A stretch of 64,000 nt of DNA from Nitrospira sp. (GTDB lineage: Bacteria; Nitrospirota; Nitrospiria; Nitrospirales; Nitrospiraceae). The position numbers and the translations under genes were made by a program. The stretch lies in the NCBI GenBank assembly GCA_029194665.1, contig JARFXO010000005.1, positions 1 through 64,000 of the forward strand, in the 5' to 3' direction. Positions 35,664-43,999 of the stretch are shown here, piece by piece. The notes beneath the pieces are model-generated. The model was not told where the DNA came from, made no database searches, and saw nothing but the letters and a program-made list of their open reading frames with translations. The number at the start of each line of letters is the position of its first letter. The stretch's first letter is position 1.

Positions 35664-35891
35664 ATGTCTTACCAAGAACGTATCACCCTTGATCCGGCAA
35701 AGCGGGGCGGCAAGCCTTGTATCCGTGGATTGCGCATCACAGTATATGATGTCCTGGAATACCTGGCTTCCGGCATGACCGAGGCCGAAATCCTCGTCGA
35801 TTTTCCAGACCTTACGCGGGAAGACATTCGCGCATGTCTTGAATTCGCTGCCGATCGCGAACGCAAACTCGTGTCGTTCCCGTCACGGTGA
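35664..35891 (+). CDS. DUF433 antitoxin-like protein
   Basis: A 75-residue DUF433 protein: MSYQERITLDPAKRGGKPCI RGLRITVYDVLEYLASGMTE, ADIRACLEF-type end. DUF433 proteins carry a helix-turn-helix and act as antitoxins for PIN-like DUF5615 toxins. I chose the ATG at 35664. The frame opens earlier without a ribosome site. It overlaps the next gene by 4 bases. Confidence 0.88.
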   Translation: MSYQERITLDPAKRGGKPCIRGLRITVYDVLEYLASGMTEAEILVDFPDLTREDIRACLEFAADRERKLVSFPSR

Positions 35892-36217
35892 AACTGCTCT
35901 TCGATCAAAACCTGTCCCACCGGCTCTTGCACGCGCTTCAAAAGGAATACCCGGAATCGCAGCACGTCAGAAACGTCGGGTTGGCTGAGGCCAGTGACGA
36001 GGCTATCTGGCAGTATGCCGCCCAACATGGCTTCATGCTCCTCACCAAAGATGCAGACTTCCATCAACGCAGCTTCGTTTTCGGCCATCCACCCAAAGTG
36101 ATCTGGGTCCGCTGCGGGAATTGCTCGACTGCCACCATTGAACAACTTCTGCGACTCCGCCACAGCGACCTTCTTCAATTTGCCGCCGACCGAGAAGGGG
36201 CGTTTCTGGTCATCTAG
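35888..36217 (+). CDS. DUF5615 PIN-like toxin
   Basis: A 109-residue protein starting MKLLFDQNLSHRLL with a GTG that overlaps the antitoxin stop (GTGA). It also shows the acidic TKDADFHQRSF and PPKVIWVRCGNCSTATIEQL L. The N-terminal DQNLS and central DADF Asp residues fit the PIN-like nuclease site. It is the toxin half of a type II pair with DUF433 and looks intact. Confidence 0.88.
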   Translation: MKLLFDQNLSHRLLHALQKEYPESQHVRNVGLAEASDEAIWQYAAQHGFMLLTKDADFHQRSFVFGHPPKVIWVRCGNCSTATIEQLLRLRHSDLLQFAADREGAFLVI

Positions 36218-36225
36218 TAGGTTGG

Positions 36226-36443
36226 CCACCCCATCCGGTCCTCGCCGTCCATATGAGCAAGACCGAAGTAGCACCAGCGCCGAATACCGAAGTCGTCCTC
36301 GCAGGCCTGACGGATTTCGATGCAGCCACGGTAGCCTGTCTGAGATCAAGCGCGCTGGACGCCTGCACTACTCGACGATCAGCGGCCTCATGAACGTTCC
36401 AAAACCCTATTGATGCACGTATCAAGCTCTGATCCCAGTTAGG
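36226..36443 (+). repeat. Copy B of a cysNC 3'-end sequence
   Basis: Resembles cysNC from about 32059: CCGGTC.TCGCCGTCCA.ATGAGCAAG, then the DFDAAT codons GATTTCGATGCAGCCAC. After that it ends like copy C (AGCGCG.T.GGACGCCT.CACTA.TCGACGA) rather than like cysNC. Homology to copy C runs on to TGATGCAC.ATCAAG.TCTGA. It separates the DUF433/DUF5615 pair from parDE. No gene is seen to 36563. Confidence 0.8.
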
Positions 36444-36563
36444 GAATCCGTGATCCAGCGTCACAGGGGAACATTGGACACGGTAGCGACCCGGAGTGGT
36501 TTCTCCTGTATGCGAAGCAGTGCTATACTGCACCAATAGTATGACATGAGCGGAGGTACCGAT

Positions 36564-36818
36564 ATGGGAACCACACGAAAGACGATCACGGTGACAGAAC
36601 AACAGGATAAATGGATCAAGGCACTGATCAAGCGCGGCCACTTCACGAACGACAGCGAGTACATCCGCGATCTCATCCGGCGCGATCAGGACCGCGCAAA
36701 ATTCCAGGCATTGAAGCACGCGGTTCAGGAAGGGCTGGACAGCGGCGTCAGTGACCGAAGCGTACCGCAGATCATGAAGGACGTCGAAGCGCGGTTGAGA
36801 GCGAATGGCCGTCTATAG
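36564..36818 (+). CDS. parD: ParD-family antitoxin
   Basis: An 84-residue protein with a ribbon-helix-helix start (TTRKTITVTEQQDKWIKALI KRGHFTNDSEYIRDLIRRDQ) and a C-terminal toxin-binding helix (ALKHAVQEGLDSGVSDRSVP QIMKDVEAR). GGAGG lies 10 bases before the ATG at 36564. It overlaps the ParE frame by 14 bases. The antitoxin looks intact although its partner is broken. Confidence 0.9.
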   Translation: MGTTRKTITVTEQQDKWIKALIKRGHFTNDSEYIRDLIRRDQDRAKFQALKHAVQEGLDSGVSDRSVPQIMKDVEARLRANGRL

Positions 36819-37094
36819 TCTCTCCGCAAAAGCCGCGTCGGATCTTGATGCCATCTACGAATACACGATCCTCCGATTCGGACTGGACCAAGCGCAGGTC
36901 TATCTCTTGGGCCTGCAGAAACAGTTTCAGATCTTAGCGGAGCAGCCGGCGCAGGGACGTCAGGCCGATGCACTCGCGCGAGGACTCCGGCGGTGGGAGT
37001 ATCACTCCCACATCATCTTTTACATGCCTGCGGACAGGGTATTCGGATCGTTCGAGTGCTGCACCAGCGTATGGATGTTCGGAGCCATGTGTAA
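36805..37094 (+). pseudogene. parE: ParE-family toxin with C-terminal frameshift
   Basis: Begins MAVYSLSAKAASDLDAIYEY TILRFGLDQAQVYLLGLQ, and continues to RRWEYHSHIIFYM, a normal ParE. A frameshift near 37025 then puts the expected end IRIVRVLHQRMDVRSHV in another frame, ending at 37094. The unshifted frame gives an odd tail to 37104. The C-terminal strand contacts the antitoxin and target, so the toxin is probably dead. That would leave parD without a partner. Confidence 0.85.
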
Positions 37095-37323
37095 CCGCCG
37101 GTGAGGGGGACTATGGAGAGATACACGCATGCACGATTCAAGATCAGACCCCAATTCATCTTCTCGAACAGTGGCTTTCCCACCGCAGACACGTGGATCA
37201 ATCCGAATCCGATCGAGCAGCATGTTCCTAGCGTAACTGACTGTCACCTGACGGTGCAAGAGAATCGGCCTAACCGGATGTTGCGTAGTGGGGTGAAGTG
37301 TTCGATGGGCACCTCGTCACTGA

Positions 37324-37545
37324 TTCTCGTCCACCCGACTCCTATCATCGCCATCCATATGAGCAAGACCGAAGAAAAACCGCCGCCGAACATCGATGTC
37401 GTCCTCGCAGGCCCGACGGATTTCGACGCAGCTACGATAGCCTGCGTGAGGTCAAGCGCGTCGGACGCCTACACTATTCGACGAGCAGTCGCATCGTGCA
37501 TCCACGGAAACTGGTGATGCACAGATCAAGATCTGACCCACTTAT
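37324..37545 (+). repeat. Copy C of a cysNC 3'-end sequence
   Basis: CTCGTCCACCCGACTCCTAT to ATCGATGTCGTCCTCGCAGG and GATTTCGACGCAGCTACGAT follow the cysNC 3' region. The end matches copy B, including a shared tail GATGCACAGATCAAGATCTG. B and C lie about 1.1 kb apart and flank parDE. No gene is seen from 37095 to 37563. Confidence 0.8.
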
Positions 37546-37563
37546 GTTGTGCTCGATCAACTT

Positions 37564-39270
37564 TCATCGCAGCGGGAAACCGGAAGCTGCCGGTGTTTTG
37601 TCCTGCCAGCCCTCGCAGCGGACTGCCTTCATATGCGCATACCCCAGATCCATCAGAGCTTCTCGCTGGTCACTGTCGAGATACTGATTCCACGTGGAAT
37701 ACATAGGAAACACTCTGTCATTGCGGGCATGGGCAACCAAGCGCTTGGTAGAGTAGAAGTCAGAGCTCTGCGTCGTCGTACCAGGAATGCAACCATTTGC
37801 AAGCTTGTTAGAGTCGTCGCGGACTTCTCTGTCTGGCCGTTCCTGATACGAAAGCTTGAGATAGAGGACTGATCTCCCATCTACGCTTGTCGATCTCATG
37901 ATTGGGGTTTCCCAGCCATTTTGTGGGATGCTTTCGGGCTTTTTGAGGTTATCTAGGCGCTGGTCTATCTCCGAGATGCTGAAGCCCTCACCTAGCCTTT
38001 CTCGAATCACTTGCTGAAGAACGCTGTATCCTTCAAATTGATAGGAGGAATCTTCCTCAGCGTCCACGATTGTGATGTCACGGCAATGTCGACGGAACAA
38101 CCCATATGCCGCCAGATTTTCACTATGACCTCCATCAGAAAGAAGGAAGTAGTTCCACTCGTTATATTTTTTCGGATCCAGTGACCAAATAGTTCTTCCT
38201 AAAGTCAGTCCCGAGTACATTCGAGCGTAGGCCCAGACTCTTTGGAAAAAACACCTCAACCCCGAAGTTTCGTCATCGCACCGAAACAGAGGTGTAGCGG
38301 TGGCAGCACCCGATATTGCTACTACCTCTTTAAGGTTCCATTGATTGAAAGACTTTCCTAAAGTAACCTTGTCCTCGAGATCCGACGCATATCCATCCAG
38401 GGGGGTGCCAAAATCAAAGGGTGTCACCTCAAATATTTGACCACGAGCAGATTTCCAAGACGTATTTCTGTCCTGGATTGTTAAGTTAAAGATTGGTCGT
38501 GGCAGCTTATGTCCAACCACATACGGCCTGAGTTCGTCCAATGGCATGTGATGAAGGCCCACTGGCGAGTACTCCTGTAGAAACGTTGATTCGTAAAATT
38601 CACTCAAGGGGGGCCTTGCGCCTGGTCTAAACCACGTGTGCAGTATCATGAAGGGTACGCTTGCCCCGTAAAGTGCGGGAAGCATTGCCCAGGATATAGG
38701 TTCAACACTTAATAACGCTATGAGGTTGAATGACCTTGCAGATCTGTAGATGGGTCTCAACTTCTCCTTTGTAAATGCATCCTTACTGGAAGCTTTCTCC
38801 TCTGAAGCACGTAGGTGTGAATAGTACCAAGCTACAGCATAGGCTCCACCGGAGACCCCTGAAATAATATCCAGAGTATCAAGTTGATCATGTTCACCTA
38901 GCGCCTTCATGACGCCCAGCCCATATGCGGCAGCGCGAACCCCACCTCCAGAGAGGGCTAGACAACGCGCAGGAATGTCTCTCCCGCTGGGATAGGGGCG
39001 TTCGTCCGCGAAGCCCCTATTCTCACCCTGGCGGAACGTGGCATCACTATCGACGGGTGGTTTGGCGTTCCCGTCTTGAACTTGACCAAGCGAACTCTGC
39101 AGGGTATTCAGAGTCCCAAGACTCGCGCACCCAGCCATGCTCAAGAGTACGATCGTGTTCTGAGCAAATGAGGCAAGATCCAGCTTCCTCAAATTCCGGA
39201 AGAACTGGCGAGCGAAGCGGTATTTTGAGTTTGGGATGGACCGGAGAGTTTCTTTCTCGACAGTGACCAT
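37564..39270 (-). CDS. Patatin-like phospholipase, probable lipoprotein
   Basis: A 568-residue protein. A late N-terminal hydrophobic segment ends in the lipobox LLSMAGC (about residues 41-47). The patatin domain follows: oxyanion loop CLALSGGGVRAAAYGLG near 105, nucleophile elbow SGVSGGAYAVAW near 136, and catalytic Asp in LLSDGGHSENLAAYGLFRRH near 377. An insertion of roughly 200 residues with hydrophobic stretches (LIALLSVEPISWAMLPALYG) lies between. Such enzymes hydrolyse phospholipids and are seen in virulence, storage and defence contexts. It stands alone between the cysNC copies and an insertion element. Confidence 0.88.
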   Translation of the reverse strand: MVTVEKETLRSIPNSKYRFARQFFRNLRKLDLASFAQNTIVLLSMAGCASLGTLNTLQSSLGQVQDGNAKPPVDSDATFRQGENRGFADERPYPSGRDIPARCLALSGGGVRAAAYGLGVMKALGEHDQLDTLDIISGVSGGAYAVAWYYSHLRASEEKASSKDAFTKEKLRPIYRSARSFNLIALLSVEPISWAMLPALYGASVPFMILHTWFRPGARPPLSEFYESTFLQEYSPVGLHHMPLDELRPYVVGHKLPRPIFNLTIQDRNTSWKSARGQIFEVTPFDFGTPLDGYASDLEDKVTLGKSFNQWNLKEVVAISGAATATPLFRCDDETSGLRCFFQRVWAYARMYSGLTLGRTIWSLDPKKYNEWNYFLLSDGGHSENLAAYGLFRRHCRDITIVDAEEDSSYQFEGYSVLQQVIRERLGEGFSISEIDQRLDNLKKPESIPQNGWETPIMRSTSVDGRSVLYLKLSYQERPDREVRDDSNKLANGCIPGTTTQSSDFYSTKRLVAHARNDRVFPMYSTWNQYLDSDQREALMDLGYAHMKAVRCEGWQDKTPAASGFPLR

Positions 39271-39328
39271 GGAGGTCGTTGAGGAAAGAACTTGGGAGGA
39301 GGCTAACTTAGTGGGCAGGGGGTGTCAA

Positions 39329-39344
39329 CTCTAAGTAACCAGAA
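39329..39344. repeat. Left target-site direct repeat of the IS1202-type element
   Basis: CTCTAAGTAACCAGAA here is repeated exactly at 40763-40778, on the other side of the element. Confidence 0.9.
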
Positions 39345-40762
39345 TGTCAACCCAATTTAGAAATGTCCTCTTCTTCCCAAAGTAGAAATGTCCGGTTTAT
39401 GTTCCGACCACCGCCGCGTGTTCTCCTCGTTTCGGCAACAGCCGCTTCCTCCACGGATGGTCCAGCTTCGGCGCGACCGGGCGCCGGGGTCGCCGAACCG
39501 CGTTGACGTCCACTCCGGGGGCCGAGGGCCGCACCGCGATCGCATGAAAATCGAGCGCCCGCCCCTGGTGCGTGAGCCGCATCGTCCCATCGAGCCATTG
39601 TTCCACCAGGACGTGCCGCGCCCGAATCGTGCCGTGAATTTGATAGAGTTGCCTCTCATGCGCAATCGTGAAGTCCTTGCGCACACATCGAGTGGTCTTG
39701 AGACACACGCTCCCGTCCAGCTCTCGGGCCGGTGGCGTCGGTCGATGCAGATCGGCGGACTGCGCCGGTGCCACGGCAAAGCGCCGGTTGTAGATGGGCA
39801 GATACCCCTCCACGAAGCGATTGGCGTCCTCAATGGTCGCGATCCCGGCCAGGCGCAGCTCTTTAACCAGTCGATCTTGAAAGGTTTTGAAGAGCCGTTC
39901 CACCCTCCCCTTGGCCTGGGGGGAGTGCGCCGCGATCAGCTCAACCCCCAGCTCGTCCAGCGCCCGTCCGAACTGACTCAGAGGTTCCTCCCCGGCCAGT
40001 TGCTCCGCCACCGTGGGCTCAGCCGGCGACTGGTAGGTCGTATGCTTGTCCGCATAGAGCGCCAGTGGCAACCCATAGCGCCGCCCGTAGCGCTGAAAGC
40101 TGTCCATCGCCGGGATCGTGCCCTCGTACTCATAGAACCGGGCAAACACGCGACTGCTCGCATCGTCGATGTACGCCATCAGGACACACTGCGGGCCGCG
40201 CCCCTCCAACCAATCATGATGGGAGCCATCCAGTTGCACCAGTTCCCCAACATGCGCCTTCCGCGCCCGCCAGGCCCGATGCGGGCGCTTCCGCCGCCGA
40301 AAGTGCGTCACCCCCTTCGCCATCAGCCAGCCCCGCAGCGTCTCGGCGCTGACCTCGAGTCGGTGCCGTTCCGCTAGCTTCTCCGTCGCCAACGTCGGCC
40401 CAAAATCCCCATACCGCTCTTCGTACAGCTTCAAGATCTTCGCCTTCCTCTGCTCGGGAATCCGCCGGTTCGACGGCTGCCCGCGTCCGCGATGGACGAG
40501 CCCCTGGTCGCCTTCCTGCTCCACTCGTCGCAGGAGGCGCCGGATCTGACGCTCCGTCAGCCCCAATAGCTCCCCCGCCTTCTCCTGGGTGATCTGCTTC
40601 TCCAACGCTTGGCGGATCACATGGACCCGCCGCAGTTCCTTCCCACTCATAAGTACTCTGTCCTCTCCGACCATCCCGTCCTCCTTGTGAGAACGGGCAG
40701 TCTATCAATGAAGAGGACATTTCTACTGTGGTGAAACCGGACATTATCATGTTGGGATTACA
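39345..40762. mobile_element. Complete IS1202-type (ISNCY) insertion sequence
   Basis: A 1,418-bp element with imperfect terminal inverted repeats: TGTCAACCCAATTTAGAAAT GTCC at the left and, reverse-complemented, TGTAATCCCAACATGATAAT GTCC at the right. It is flanked by 16-bp direct repeats and carries one intact transposase gene. The preserved repeats suggest a fairly recent insertion. Confidence 0.88.
39397..40674 (-). CDS. ISNCY/IS1202-family transposase
   Basis: A 425-residue transposase. The N-terminal helix-turn-helix is RQALEKQITQEKAGELLGLT ERQIRRLLRRVEQEG. The DDE core has LVQLDGSHHDWLEGRGP (first Asp), LYADKHTTYQSP (second Asp) and SPQAKGRVERLFKTFQDRLV (Glu). A C-terminal DNA-binding beta region follows (RHVLVEQWLDGTMRLTHQGR). 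The frame is uninterrupted and sits within matching inverted repeats, so the element may still be active. Confidence 0.92.
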   Translation of the reverse strand: MVGEDRVLMSGKELRRVHVIRQALEKQITQEKAGELLGLTERQIRRLLRRVEQEGDQGLVHRGRGQPSNRRIPEQRKAKILKLYEERYGDFGPTLATEKLAERHRLEVSAETLRGWLMAKGVTHFRRRKRPHRAWRARKAHVGELVQLDGSHHDWLEGRGPQCVLMAYIDDASSRVFARFYEYEGTIPAMDSFQRYGRRYGLPLALYADKHTTYQSPAEPTVAEQLAGEEPLSQFGRALDELGVELIAAHSPQAKGRVERLFKTFQDRLVKELRLAGIATIEDANRFVEGYLPIYNRRFAVAPAQSADLHRPTPPARELDGSVCLKTTRCVRKDFTIAHERQLYQIHGTIRARHVLVEQWLDGTMRLTHQGRALDFHAIAVRPSAPGVDVNAVRRPRRPVAPKLDHPWRKRLLPKRGEHAAVVGT

Positions 40763-40778
40763 CTCTAAGTAACCAGAA
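40763..40778. repeat. Right target-site direct repeat of the IS1202-type element
   Basis: Exact repeat of CTCTAAGTAACCAGAA at 39329-39344, directly behind the right inverted repeat. Confidence 0.9.
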
Positions 40779-41233
40779 GGGGCCGACAAAAGGGGAGGCA
40801 CTGTTAAGGAGTCTCGTTCGCACTCGCAACTCTTTGTGGTCAATGAATGTGGTCAGCAACTGTCTTGGCTGCCAAGAGCCAAACTGGGTGTTTTGTGATT
40901 CACCCGTGAAAAATTGCCCCCTACAATCGGTCTACGAACGACGATCTCCGTCGAGTCCGTGCTCTGCTAGGCTCCCGCATATGCTGTTTCTATCCCGTGA
41001 GGCCACGGCATCCGATGAAGCCCCCGAGATCCTATGCATATGCGGTCTTGTATGACTACCGACTTATAAATAATGAGGAGGACGATCTCGGCCTCAAGTT
41101 TCCGGTGCGCTCTTACTTGTTTGCCCCTATGACCACGGTCTCTCTCGCTTGCCATGTCTCACGTCTCGGCATGCCTGCTTTTTCGCGCAGCCGGGCATAG
41201 CCTGATCAATACTGGCGATGAGGGAGGAATCAC
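40779..41233. other. Intergenic stretch, no gene seen
   Basis: 455 bases between the insertion element and the antitoxin gene. No frame gives a recognisable product. The end supplies GAGGGAGG, the ribosome site of the next gene. Confidence 0.4.
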
Positions 41234-41420
41234 ATGACCAAGGCCAAAGCCGAAGCGTTGGAACTGATCAGAAAACTACCGGATGATATGTGCACTGGCA
41301 CAACCACGGAAGAGTTGTGCTTCAAAGAACAGGTGGAGCGAGGCCTCAAGGATGTCGCCCAGGGCCGAGTCCTCTCCCACAACGAGGTGAAAGAAAGAAT
41401 TGGGCGATGGCGCACGGGAA
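41234..41420 (+). pseudogene. Type II antitoxin gene, 3' end lost
   Basis: Encodes MTKAKAEALELIRKLPDDMC then EELCFKEQVERGLKDVAQGR VLSHNEVKERIGRWR, a small antitoxin of the kind that precedes ParE-type toxins. A strong GGAGG precedes the ATG. At about 41417 the sequence switches to the hepT gene on the other strand, and the frame runs on to 41470 as antisense. A related copy of the 3' half, followed by a toxin start, lies at 42005. Confidence 0.75.
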
Positions 41421-41589
41421 TCTTCTTAGCCGCTTCACCGATCATCTCGAAGGCCCGCACCACCGCATAGAGCGTCTTCTGATCCCTCGCGAACTGCTCC
41501 CAAGTCATCCCCTCGGTAAACGCGAGGATGCTGCTCACCGCTTCCTGAATGTCTGACAGGTAGTCAAGGTGCTCTCGCTTCGCGGTCAC
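41416..41589 (-). pseudogene. hepT: HepT-type HEPN toxin, truncated
   Basis: Begins MTAKREHLDYLSDIQEAVSS ILAFTEGMTWEQFARDQKTL then YAVVRAFEMIGEAAKKIP, the standard HEPN/DUF86 start. The C-terminal half with the RxxxxHxY RNase motif is missing because the frame runs into the antitoxin gene at about 41416. The GTG start overlaps the mntA stop. Without its active site the toxin should be inactive. Confidence 0.8.
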
Positions 41590-41927
41590 AGGCCCACAAG
41601 CTCTTTGAGTATCCGTTGGCCGATCAAGGGCTTGAGGGTGTCTCTCATCACTAGATCGACTTTGACGCCTAGCAATCTCGACAACCGCTGCTCTAGCTCT
41701 ACGAATTCAAACAAGCTCGGCGTCTGGGTGAATTCGACGAGCAGATCCAGGTCGCTTCCCTTCCGAGAAGTGCCGCGAACATACGAGCCGAATACACCAA
41801 GCGTCTGTACATGATATTTGGTCTGGAGGATCGGCAACTGCCGACGCAGCACGGCCATGTGCCGCAGCAGTCGTCGCCTCGAACCGGTGGTCGAACGTGA
41901 GGTGCCCCGCAAGGAGATCGCTCGCAT
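41586..41927 (-). CDS. mntA: MNT-type nucleotidyltransferase antitoxin
   Basis: A 113-residue minimal nucleotidyltransferase with the motif LGVFGSYVRGTSRKGSDLDL LVEF (GSxxRG and DxD), then SLFEFVELEQRLSRLLGVKV DLVM, with the third Asp. In MNT/HEPN pairs it AMPylates and silences the HEPN RNase. I chose the ATG at 41927 because AGGAG lies 7 bases upstream. The longer frame has no such site. It is coupled to hepT by a short overlap. Confidence 0.85.
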   Translation of the reverse strand: MRAISLRGTSRSTTGSRRRLLRHMAVLRRQLPILQTKYHVQTLGVFGSYVRGTSRKGSDLDLLVEFTQTPSLFEFVELEQRLSRLLGVKVDLVMRDTLKPLIGQRILKELVGL

Positions 41928-42004
41928 TTCGCACTCCTGATGGGTGGACAGCCTACGGTTGACGTTCCCCTCTGTCAATCACAAAGCACATCCATCCGTT
42001 CTTC

Positions 42005-42111
42005 AAACAACAGGTGGAGCGAGGCTTCGGGGATGTCGCCGAGGGCCGGGTCCTCACCCACAACGAGCTGAAAGAAAGAATCGGCCGATGGCGCAACTCC
42101 GTTGGTCGCTG
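42005..42111 (+). repeat. Diverged second copy of the antitoxin 3' end
   Basis: CAACAGGTGGAGCGAGGC to CACAACGAGCTGAAAGAAAG and CGATGGCGCA match 41325-41417 with about a dozen substitutions in 92 bases. The frame reads QVERGFGDVAEGRVLTHNEL KERIGRWRNSVGR and stops normally. With the copy at 41234 it brackets the MNT/HepT genes. Confidence 0.85.
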
Positions 42112-42225
42112 ACCGTCGGGAACGATCTTCAGGACATCGAAGACTTTATCGTCCGCGATTCGTACTCCATGCGCTCGCCTTTGCCTCTCCGTCCTCCGCG
42201 TTTGACTCACCGAAAATCCTTGTGA
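42088..42225 (+). pseudogene. ParE/RelE-type toxin, 5' fragment
   Basis: Overlaps the end of the antitoxin copy and starts MAQLRWSLTVGNDLQDIEDF IVRDS, the usual start of a ParE-family toxin. After about 28 codons the sequence becomes unrelated (SMRSPLPLRPP) and stops. The toxin is therefore truncated. Confidence 0.7.
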
Positions 42226-42271
42226 TAGCGTAGGTTAATTGCAATTTTAGACGATCTTAAGCGGTGGGGAT

Positions 42272-43192
42272 ATGGCGCCTGAGAAGGACCTGAAAGCCAT
42301 CCTTGGGAAATTGAAATATTCGGACGATGCCAAGGTCATTCAGCAGATGACCGAGCAGACCGAGCAGGTCCGTGCACGGATGGCCGGTATTAAGCACAAG
42401 CTCGTGGTCATGAGCGGGAAGGGCGGCGTCGGGAAAAGCATGACCACCGTGAATCTCGCACTGGCCTTCGCCCGTCAAGGCGCCAAAGTGGGGGTGCTCG
42501 ATGTGGACCTGAACGGTCCTTGTGTGCCGCGCATGTTGGGGCTTCATGGGCAATCATTGACCATGACGCCGGAAGGAGCCATTCCTCCTGTGGGACCTCT
42601 CGGGGTAAAGGTCGCTTCAATGGATTTCTTCTTGGACGACGCTTCCCCCGTCCGGTGGAAAGGGCCGATGGATGTCAGCCCGGTCTGGCTCGGTCTTATG
42701 GAAATGAACGTCATCCGAGAGTTTCTGGCCGATGCCCTGTGGGGCGAGCTGGATTTTTTGCTCGCTGATTTGCCTCCAGGTGCCGCAGCGGACAAGCCTC
42801 CGGTCATCGCGGGGTTCATTCCCGACTTGGCCGGCGCAATTGTGGTGACGACACCCTCAGAGGTCGCCTCCGATGTCGTGCAGAAGTCCGTCACCTATGC
42901 GCGCGATATGGGCATCAAGGTGCTCGGGATTGTCGAAAACATGAGCGAATACCGCTGTCCGTCCTGCGGCGAGTTGAATGAATTATTTGAGGGCAATACC
43001 GAAGCGATGTGCGAGGTGCTCGATCTCCCACTCCTCGGGCGGATTCCGTTTGATCGCACACTTGCCCGCACGTTCGATAAGGGAGCCCCGTTGCTTGACG
43101 AAACCTATCCCACGATTCAACGGTACCAGGAAATTGCCGGTCGCATCAGGACGTTGCTGGACTACAAGAAGGTGTTGGCAGAGAAACTGTGA
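42272..43192 (+). CDS. Mrp/NBP35-family ATPase (Fe-S carrier)
   Basis: A 306-residue P-loop protein of the Mrp/ApbC/NBP35 type, which carries and transfers iron-sulfur clusters in the cytosol. Visible are the deviant Walker A VMSGKGGVGKSMTTVNLALA, LDVDLNGPCVPRMLG, DFLLADLPPGAA, and a CPSC motif (EYRCPSCGELNE near residue 230) for bridging a cluster. The N-terminal DUF59 domain of some relatives is absent. A PCP_red protein gene follows 30 bases later, as if co-transcribed. Confidence 0.92.
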   Translation: MAPEKDLKAILGKLKYSDDAKVIQQMTEQTEQVRARMAGIKHKLVVMSGKGGVGKSMTTVNLALAFARQGAKVGVLDVDLNGPCVPRMLGLHGQSLTMTPEGAIPPVGPLGVKVASMDFFLDDASPVRWKGPMDVSPVWLGLMEMNVIREFLADALWGELDFLLADLPPGAAADKPPVIAGFIPDLAGAIVVTTPSEVASDVVQKSVTYARDMGIKVLGIVENMSEYRCPSCGELNELFEGNTEAMCEVLDLPLLGRIPFDRTLARTFDKGAPLLDETYPTIQRYQEIAGRIRTLLDYKKVLAEKL

Positions 43193-43222
43193 TCGTTGTG
43201 CGGCTGTGAGAGAGGAGTCACT

Positions 43223-43972
43223 ATGAAATTTGTTTGCCTCAACTGTGAAACCTACATGACCTTCGAGAAGGTTGAGAAACCAGGCGAAGGATCGCTCGGT
43301 GTGTTTTTTGGCTGTCCATCCTGCGGCGCCAAATTCTCCATGATCACCAACCCAGGAGAAACGCAGATGGTCAGCTCGCTCGGTGTGAGCCTCGGCGGAC
43401 GGACTGCTGCAGCTGAACCCTTCGAGATGACTCGCGGGAGGCTGAAGGATGAGGCATCGGCCGATGCGAACCAGATGGGGGCCTATCTCAACGAGAAGAT
43501 TCAGGGCGGCCAGCCTGTCGCCGCAGCGGCATCTCCGGCCAAAGGTGGGGAAAAAACGAGCGGCTGTCCGTTCTCGGCGATGGTAGCCGAGATGGGGCTG
43601 ACGGCCGGCGGCAAGCCGGGGAACGGCACGAGCGCAGGTTCCTCCGAGTTCACCTGGACCGTAGATGCCAAGGAGAAGCTTGACCGGCTTCCCGCCTTCG
43701 TGAAACCGATGGTCCAGGGCAGTGTGGAGGCCTATGCGCGCAAGCATGGATTTAAGACCATCACGCTGCAAGTCATGGATGATTCGAAGAACGATTCGCC
43801 GAACGGGATGACCTGGTCACGGGAGGCTGAACAACGGCTCGACAATATCCCAGACTTCATCCGTCCCATGGCGCGAAAAGAAATCGAGCGGCTGGCAAAG
43901 GAACGAGGGATGTCGTCCATCACCGCGCAGGTGATGGACGAGGCCAAGGACAAGTTCATGAAATTCATGTAG
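43223..43972 (+). CDS. Zinc-ribbon protein with two PCP_red domains
   Basis: A 249-residue protein. The N-terminus is a CxxC...CxxC ribbon (FVCLNCETYMTFEKV, FFGCPSCGAKFSM). A low-complexity linker follows, then two repeats of the PCP_red type: FTWTVDAKEKLDRLPAFVKP MVQGSVEAYARKHG, and MTWSREAEQRLDNIPDFIRP MARKEIERLAKERG. PCP_red is the small C-terminal domain of light-independent protochlorophyllide reductase subunit B, yet no photosynthesis genes are here. It follows an Fe-S carrier ATPase, so a link to Fe-S handling is possible. I chose the ATG at 43223. The function is unknown. Confidence 0.8.
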   Translation: MKFVCLNCETYMTFEKVEKPGEGSLGVFFGCPSCGAKFSMITNPGETQMVSSLGVSLGGRTAAAEPFEMTRGRLKDEASADANQMGAYLNEKIQGGQPVAAAASPAKGGEKTSGCPFSAMVAEMGLTAGGKPGNGTSAGSSEFTWTVDAKEKLDRLPAFVKPMVQGSVEAYARKHGFKTITLQVMDDSKNDSPNGMTWSREAEQRLDNIPDFIRPMARKEIERLAKERGMSSITAQVMDEAKDKFMKFM

Positions 43973-43999
43973 TCGAGAGCTGCATGAATCAGGTATCGT

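Noticed and set aside
39388..40377. 329-codon plus-strand frame across the IS1202-type transposase
   Set aside because: Mirror of the transposase, very rich in Arg, Pro and His; no domain visible.
41234..41470. 78-codon antitoxin as an intact gene
   Set aside because: The last 17 codons are antisense hepT, and a separate copy of the true 3' end lies at 42005, so it is treated as broken.
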